From NCBI RefSeq assembly GCF_030272615.1, contig NC_081408.1, positions 66,042,546 to 66,106,545 of the forward strand: a stretch of DNA of 64,000 bases. The letters are read 5' to 3'. This document shows positions 58,470 through 64,000 of this stretch, in pieces. The position numbers and the translations under genes are program-made. The DNA is from Cryptomeria japonica. Its lineage: Eukaryota > Streptophyta > Pinopsida > Cupressales > Cupressaceae. The stretch's first letter is position 1. The number at the start of each line of letters is the position of its first letter. The notes under the pieces are model-generated. The model ran no database searches, was not told where the DNA came from, and saw nothing but the letters and a program-made list of their open reading frames with translations.

Positions 58470-58514
58470 AAATAATAACAAGTTATATCAAGGTCCAAAA
58501 AGAGGGTTATGATA

Positions 58515-58648
58515 GAAAGCATAAGAATAGAAATGGAGCTTATAAATACTAATAAGATAATCATTGGAAAAAGTATGGGAATAAAGGACTATTAAAAATA
58601 AAAGTCACTAAAGCAATAATTATATGAAGTTATTTCAAGGGAAGAATG
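58515..58648 (+). pseudogene. LINE L1 ORF2 stub after E9
   Basis: Continues the L1 frame cut at 50544 (reading RIEMELINTNKIIIGKSMG). It is 134 bp long, begins with the second gaaag copy and ends where the E10 LTR begins. A duplicate lies at 60448-60581. Confidence 0.7.
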
Positions 58649-59301
58649 TGTTAGGGGTCCCACAGATACTGAGAGGGGGGGGTGAATCAGTATCTAACCG
58701 GTGATTAGAATTTCTTAACTTAAAACATGCAGAACATAATATAACAGTGTACCGGTATGCAAGAAATAATGCAATAAACAGAATCAAGTACATCCACATG
58801 AAAAGTACACCATAACACAAGATGTTAACGAGGAAACCCAATGTGGGAAAAACCTCGGTGGGATTTGTAACCCACAATATTCACTCACTGGCCAATAAGA
58901 GAATATTACTTACAATAGGGGCCTGCACATGCAGGAAGGCCAACTGCCTAGAGCTCACTACTCAATGGGAAGTCTCAATGACTTACAATAAGGATTATAC
59001 AAATCCAATATCTTGTACTACTTTACAATAGCATCTTCAATGCCTGATTCAGTATCGGTTCCTACTCTATTCTTTACATATACCCTTTGACCTATATTTC
59101 GCACATTAGGTCTGCCTAATATTTTCCTTAATGTTTCTACTTCACATTCTTTTCACAACAAAATGTCTACAATGATCTCTTTTATATATACGAGTCATTT
59201 TACAATTTTCCAAGTTGGCTTACAATAATAAACAAAATATTATATAACAAAAATCTTGTCGGCCTCTGTGCCGGTATACTTCCTTTCTTCTATGTCGGTG
59301 C
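58649..59301 (-). repeat. Truncated E10 LTR in duplication unit 1
   Basis: Same LTR and same left junction (gaatg then tgttagggg) as 60582-61376, but it lacks about the last 140 bp. It joins LINE 3' UTR at tatgtcgg...cgagtgg, with short microhomology. Its open frame 58822-59031 is LTR sequence, not a gene. Confidence 0.88.
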
Positions 59302-61235
59302 CGAGTGGTTTTTCTCTTTCAAGATATAGGGTCATTTTCGAATGCCCGATTGAGAGGGAAAATAAGGCTCCCTGTAATAATTCTGAAATGCTTGGGGAAG
59401 TGTTCTGTTTGCTTACTCCTCAGGTGGATTTTGAGGTTTACAGGTTGCTGGGATCTCTTTGGTTGTAGTCTGGTTTTTCCCTTTTTAACTCTAAGATTTT
59501 GTCTCGATTTCTTACTATTTGCTATGACATTTTGCTTGATAAGGATTTACTCCATCTCTTCGTTCATACATTCATCTCTCCCTCTATTTTCTCCTAGGGG
59601 CTTGTTAGTTCTGCATTGGATAATTATCATTTTGAGCTGGGCTCTTTTTATTACAGGGGTTTTCTTCCTCACTCTGATATGCTAGATAATGAGAATTGTG
59701 GAGATTTATTGTTCAAGTTGAGATGGGGTTATTATGTGATAGATTGGGGGACACCTTGCATGCTTTTGAATCCTTGCTAGAATTGGTTGCCTCATACTTT
59801 ATGGATAAAGCCTTAGTGGTACTTATGGGTTTACATTCTCTACTCTCTTTTGGTTTTTGGCCTTAGCTCCTCCACGGTTAGAATCTCCCTTTCATATCAT
59901 TCCACCTTTGATCATGGATAGAGAGCCCCCTATTGAGAGCTCAAGTAGCTTGTTTCAGAACTAACTATGTGTGCAGATATGTTGATGTCTTTTTGATGCA
60001 GGGTTCTGATCGGTTGATATATCTTTATGGCAAGCTTGGGAAGCCTTGTGACTGGGTACTTCCTCTACAGATTACTCCTCATAATTTTTTGGATAATGAT
60101 ATGTATATCTTCGATAAGCCATGTAATGGGAGGGTGATCAATATCAAATATGTAATTGGGTTTATGGGGTTTTTTGGATAATGATATGTTTATCTTTGAA
60201 AGCTATGTAATGGGAGGGTGATCACAATCAGATATGTAATTGGGTATATGAGGTTTTAAATTTACTTTTTTTGGGCCACAACCAAAGGTTTTCTTGCGGG
60301 TTCTTTCCTGTCGGTATGCCCTATGAACTCATTTGTGTTTTCAAAATTCAAAATTAATAAAATATAAGTTTAGTGGCTTGCCCACTTTGATCGAAAAAAT
60401 AAAAATAATAACAAGTTATATCAAGGTCCAAAAAGAGGGTTATGATAGAAAGCATAAGAATAGAAATGGAGCTTATAAATACTAATAAGATAATCATTGG
60501 AAAAAGTATGGGAATAAAGGAATATTAAAAATAAAAGTCACTAAAGCAATAATTATATGAAGTTATTTCAAGGGAAGAATGTGTTAGGGGTCCCACAGAT
60601 ACTGAGAGGGGGGGTGAATCAGTATCTAACTGGTGATTAGAATTTCTGAACTTAAAACATGCAAAACATAATATAACAGTGTACCGGTATGCAAGAAATA
60701 ATGCAATAAACAGAATCAAGTACATCCACATGAAAAGTACACCATAACACAAGATGTTAACGAGGAAACCCGGTGTGGGAAAAACCTCGGTGGGATTTGT
60801 AACCCATAATATTCACTCACTGGCCAATAAGAGAATATTACTTACAATAGGGGCCTGCACATGCAGGAAGGCCAACTGCCTAGAGCTCACTGCTCAATGG
60901 GAAGTCTCACTGACTTACAATAAGGATTATACAAATCCAATATCTTGTACTACTTTACAATAGCATCTTCAATTCCTGATTCAGTACCGGTTCCTACTCT
61001 GTTCTTTACACATACTCTTTGACCTATATTTCACACATTAGGTATGCCTAATATGTTCCTTAATGCTTCTACTTCACATTCTTCTTACTACAAAATGTCT
61101 ACAATGATCTCTTTTATATATAAGAGTCATTTTACAATTTGCCAAGTTGGCTTACAATAATAAACAAAATATTATATAACAAAAATCTTGTCGGCCTTTG
61201 TGCCGGTATACTTCCTTTCTTCTGTGCCAGTGTCG
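59302..61235 (+). repeat. Tandem duplication, unit 2
   Basis: Second copy of the ~1.93-kb segment. It contains LINE 3' UTR (59302-60402), E9 LTR end (to 60447), L1 stub (60448-60581) and the first part of the intact E10 LTR. Confidence 0.85.
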
Positions 61236-61376
61236 GTGTATTGAGTGCCATTGTAGAGTGTGATCTACTGATGCTGGTATAATGTCTTTGTTGGTGCCAT
61301 AGGATTGCAAGGTTACCATCAATGAAAAAACCTTCAATCACATACAATGTCTCATTGGAGTGTGCATATGCCAACA
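60582..61376 (-). repeat. 3' LTR of E10 (795 bp)
   Basis: Minus strand TGTTGGCATATGC...CCCCTAACA. Closest relative here is the solo LTR at 25993-26799. Shared LTR motif at 60762-60795. Confidence 0.92.
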
Positions 61377-61377
61377 A

Positions 61378-61390
61378 TCTCCCCCTTTGG
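61378..61390 (-). promoter_or_regulatory. Polypurine tract of E10
   Basis: Minus strand CCAAAGGGGGAGA, the same 13 bases as in E1, next to the 3' LTR. A second tract of the same context is at about 61519-61535. Confidence 0.85.
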
Positions 61391-61739
61391 CATTGATGGC
61401 AACACTCATGAGAAATTTCAAAAATTATCCAAAAATGTGTAGTCCAAAAATGTTACCAAAAATGTGTGTGTTGCCCCTGAGCATATGATTCTTGTGATTT
61501 GAATTTTCTCATCCCACTACTCCCCCTTTGGCATCAATGACAAAGGTTGTCAAGATGTCTGTAGAGTTTGTGGTTTCAACCTTGTAACTAGGTAGTTACA
61601 ATTTGAAAAAGATCTCCCAAAATCAAGTTTATACTATCCATAAACTTCTTGCTATCCTTTATTGTTGTCTCTGTTCTCTTCACTGTACCAGTGAGATGCT
61701 GCAAATGCTCTACTGATGTTTTGCTTCCCTGTATTAATG

Positions 61740-63243
61740 CCTTAGAAATTTTCTTCTACAGAGATGCTAGATAGTCCAGTCTTGGACTTAGTTTAGATCT
61801 CAAATGTTTTGCCTTATTTATTATTCTTTCTTTATCTCTTTCCAATTTGAGTATTTCTTCCTCAAAATTTGTTATCTTCTCCTCAAAAACTGATAGTGTA
61901 TTAGGTGAGTTGACAAAGTTGTCTGCAAGTTTATTTATCTCATCCTGTACCTTGCTCATTTTCTTGTCAATATCTACAGTCAAAAAGTTTGTTTTATAGG
62001 TATCTTTATACAAATTTTTGTATTCTTACAACAAATTACATAGTTTCGGTAGAAGTGTGTCAAAATGTCTATTACACTTCTTTATTTGCTCATCAAAGAA
62101 TTTATGTTTTTCAATTTCTACCTTATCCTTTACTGAATCTTCCTTTATTTTCTCAATGTTTTCTGAGATATATTTACACAATGTATCCAATTGTCCTAAA
62201 GAATATTTGTTATCTATATTACAGTTGGGAGCTATTACCTTCAAAATTGGTATAGAATCATCAATTGCTTTGTAAGCTTGTTTGCTGCAGTCGGTTATTT
62301 TCTTGATAGAATCTAATAACACCTTAGTCACATTTGTTGATTTATATCCTAATGATGATCCAACAATCTAAGTACCGGTGGAAGTAACCAAGCTTGTATT
62401 GACCTCTGGTAGGTCTGTTTGTGTCTGCATTTCTTCAAGCACTGGTTTTCCAACTTCACTAGTTGTCGGTGGAACTCTTTCCTTATGTATCTGTTCTGGT
62501 TGTTGTTGTTCCGAAGCCTTTAGCTCTATTTGTTTCTATGTAAGTTTCATTGACTCAGTCTGTGTCTCAGTCTCTACCTTTTGCTCTTTATCTTCTGTCG
62601 GTTTATCTATTTCCCCTACTACCGGAGGCTCACTAGCCATATCTGACTTAACAGTTGTATCTTTGTCTACTACTATGTTGATCTTCTAAGTATCAACATT
62701 CATAGTATATAGGACTTCAGGATTAGGATTATTATCCTCTATATCAATACTCTCAGCTGCCGATTGATCTTTAGTAGTTGTTGATTTTACCGGTGGAGTA
62801 TTTAAAGAAGGTGGGGGTAAGTTGTCTCTAACCTTGATACTTGGTGGTCCACCAACTTTACCTTTCCCCTTGTCTCTATCTTTCTGATATACCTTTATAG
62901 GTTTAGGGTTCCTGTATTCTTCTTGTTTTTCTTTCTCAACCAGGAATATATCCCATCCATCTTTTGTTTCCTCTATCACTTCATTAACTCTTCCTACCAT
63001 TAGTGAAATATGCCAGTGTGCAGTAGAGCATACTGACCGGTTGGCATTTGCAATCAGATCATCAATTTCTTATAGAGAGTCTACCAGATATACAGCAAGT
63101 AACTTCTCAACTTTTATTTTCTTATCCAATTCTATCATTATCCATCTTCTTGCTTCTAGTCTTTTGAATAATTCATCAGGAATTTCATTGACTACTTCCA
63201 TCAAAAATTTCTTGTACATATCCATGTGCAATATAACACTGTT
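61740..63243 (-). pseudogene. E10 accessory ORF, C-terminal half
   Basis: One essentially continuous minus-strand frame with about six stops, open at 63000-62686, 62331-62026 and 62013-61756. It has an acidic/Thr-rich variable middle, the QTQTDLPEVNT motif, VTKVLLDSIKKITD, and a C-terminal coiled coil (EEEILKLERDKERIINKAKH). The stops differ from those in E1, so the two copies decayed independently. No catalytic motif is recognised. It ends about 360 bp before the polypurine tract. Confidence 0.65.
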
Positions 63244-63990
63244 TTAAACTTGTTCTTTCTCATCAGCTGGTAGAGTGTCATAAATTTTCTCTATATTTTT
63301 TAGTTTACCTTCCTCTGTGATTTCATTCAGTAGTATATCAAAAGGGGCCAAGTCTTTGTTTGTCCTTTTCTTCTTCTTGGGTGTCAGTTTCTTCTTTGGT
63401 GTGGTCTTTCTTACCGGAGATCTCACTGCTTGTTGCTTTTGCCTTGTCCTCCTAGGTGAAGGTGTGGTTGCCTGTGAGGGATCTCTTTTCCTTACAACTC
63501 TTTTAAAAGTTGCAGGCATGTCACTTCCCGAAGAAGTACCGACCGGTGATAGGTGAGTTTCAGGTTGTGGAGTTGCTAACTCATCCTCTGTTATGCCGGT
63601 TTTCTTCAATACATCTTCCTTAATGGCTTTTGCTTGTCTGGACCCTTTCCTTACAACTACCTCAACCTTTTTCACCCTTTTCTTTGATTGAATTTGGCTT
63701 TCTATGGTTTTAGCACTACCAAATACTTCTTCCTTTGGTTCTCTGGGGGCTTCCAGAAGTGCTTTGGCATATGTTTCAACTATGTGATCATCTATTTCAT
63801 AGCCCATCTCGGTTACCCAAACTGTCCTTGGGATGACCGCTTCCATCCAGATTTCATCTTTCTTGATGACAAAGCATATGTCATCTTTGTATTTGTCTAC
63901 AATCTTCTGTGATAACCTTACTCTTTTCTTCATTTTTGCTTTTAATGCTTGAAAGAAGTCATTAATATTGTTTTCCTTGTTCTCACCCAT
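63244..63990 (-). CDS. E10 accessory ORF, basic middle block
   Basis: Open for 248 codons, with the N-terminal part continuing off the right edge. Begins in the NDFFQALKAKMKKRVRLSQK region and contains WMEAVIPRTVWVTEMGYE, HIVETYAKALLEAPREPKEE, HLSPVGTSSGSDMP, then a strongly basic run (TPKKKLTPKKKKR). Each motif has a counterpart in E1 (2238-3100). The frame here stays open where E1 has stops, so this copy is younger or better preserved. Role unknown; a nucleic-acid-binding or nuclear-targeted protein is a guess. Confidence 0.65.
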   Translation of the reverse strand: MGENKENNINDFFQALKAKMKKRVRLSQKIVDKYKDDICFVIKKDEIWMEAVIPRTVWVTEMGYEIDDHIVETYAKALLEAPREPKEEVFGSAKTIESQIQSKKRVKKVEVVVRKGSRQAKAIKEDVLKKTGITEDELATPQPETHLSPVGTSSGSDMPATFKRVVRKRDPSQATTPSPRRTRQKQQAVRSPVRKTTPKKKLTPKKKKRTNKDLAPFDILLNEITEEGKLKNIEKIYDTLPADEKEQV

Positions 63991-64000
63991 GTTATTGAAT

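Larger units (their letters stand above)
50545..58514 (-). mobile_element. E9: short non-coding LTR element, right LTR split by a LINE array
   Basis: Minus strand. LTRs are 50545-51305 and 52699-53335 plus 58470-58514; the internal region is only 1.39 kb (51306-52698), with a perfect 12-base tRNA-Met primer site and a polypurine tract but no coding potential. The target duplication gaaag flanks it (50540-50544, 58515-58519). The termini TGTAATAACCC and GGGTTATGACA form an inverted repeat. Structure is that of a small non-autonomous LTR element (TRIM/LARD-like). Confidence 0.85.
57368..59301 (+). repeat. Tandem duplication, unit 1 (about 1.93 kb)
   Basis: Spans LINE 3' UTR, last 45 bp of the E9 LTR, gaaag target copy, the L1 stub and the E10 LTR truncated at 59301. 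It is collinear and highly similar to 59302-61235, including the same host-element junctions. Confidence 0.85.
60582..64000 (-). mobile_element. E10: second accessory-ORF element, runs off right edge
   Basis: Minus strand: 3' LTR 60582-61376, polypurine tract 61378-61390, then the accessory ORF (61756 to beyond 63990). Same family as E1, but LTR and ORF are clearly diverged. Its 5' half lies outside the window. Confidence 0.85.

Noticed and set aside
58822-59031. 69-codon plus-strand frame, also at 60754-60963 with few changes
   Set aside because: Both lie in the antisense strand of the same LTR; the similarity reflects the tandem duplication, not coding constraint.

Overview
This window looks like plant nuclear DNA, most likely from a seed plant with a very large, repeat-rich genome. 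A gymnosperm is my guess from the style of the elements, but nothing here proves it. I see no host gene, rRNA, tRNA gene or CRISPR array. Nearly all recognisable sequence is transposable-element (TE) debris: Ty1/Copia and Ty3/Gypsy LTR retrotransposons, a non-autonomous Copia-like family carrying an extra open reading frame, LINE fragments and one probable SINE. Most reading frames are broken by stops and frameshifts. Many of the stops are TAG where the family has a glutamine (CAG).

Layout. Bases 1-6283 hold E1, a minus-strand non-autonomous Copia-like element: a coiled-coil plus zinc-knuckle protein, then a long accessory ORF, and no pol. It sits in the gag of plus-strand Copia E2 (6284-~10774), which is also split by a 2.6-kb solo LTR (6735-9358). 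A second Copia start, E3 (LTR, PBS, gag, ~10775-12168), is cut by E4, a minus-strand Gypsy-like element with gag only (12169-18070). The 5' LTR of E4 is cut by chromovirus E5 (18071-20940, minus). Plus-strand Gypsy E6 follows (~20941-35661 and beyond). Its RT is split by full-length Copia E7 (25622-33117), whose 5' LTR carries a solo LTR with a perfect 5-bp target duplication. Degenerate repeats and unknown ORF remnants follow E6 (35662-38170), then decayed Gypsy E8 (about 38384-46090).

The right third is built on LINE L1 (ORF1 about 48080-49630, ORF2 endonuclease from 49631). L1 is split by E9, a minus-strand non-coding LTR element (50545-58514, target duplication GAAAG on both sides). The right LTR of E9 is itself split, inside a TAA microsatellite, by a rearranged LINE array (about 53336-58469). 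L1 resumes at 58515 and is then cut by E10 (minus), a second member of the E1 accessory-ORF family, which runs off the right edge. A segment of about 1.93 kb (57368-59301) containing LINE 3' end, E9 LTR end, L1 and the E10 LTR is tandemly duplicated (59302-~61235).

Working relations. E7 encodes gag, protease, integrase, RT and RNase H. E1 and E10 encode no pol but share LTR end sequence and 3'-end architecture with E7; E1 also keeps a recognisable tRNA-Met-type primer site. They look like passengers mobilised by E7-type machinery. The two points I would follow up first are the accessory ORF kept in E1 and E10, and an inverted repeat that brackets the polypurine tract/3' LTR junction in E1, E7 and E10.
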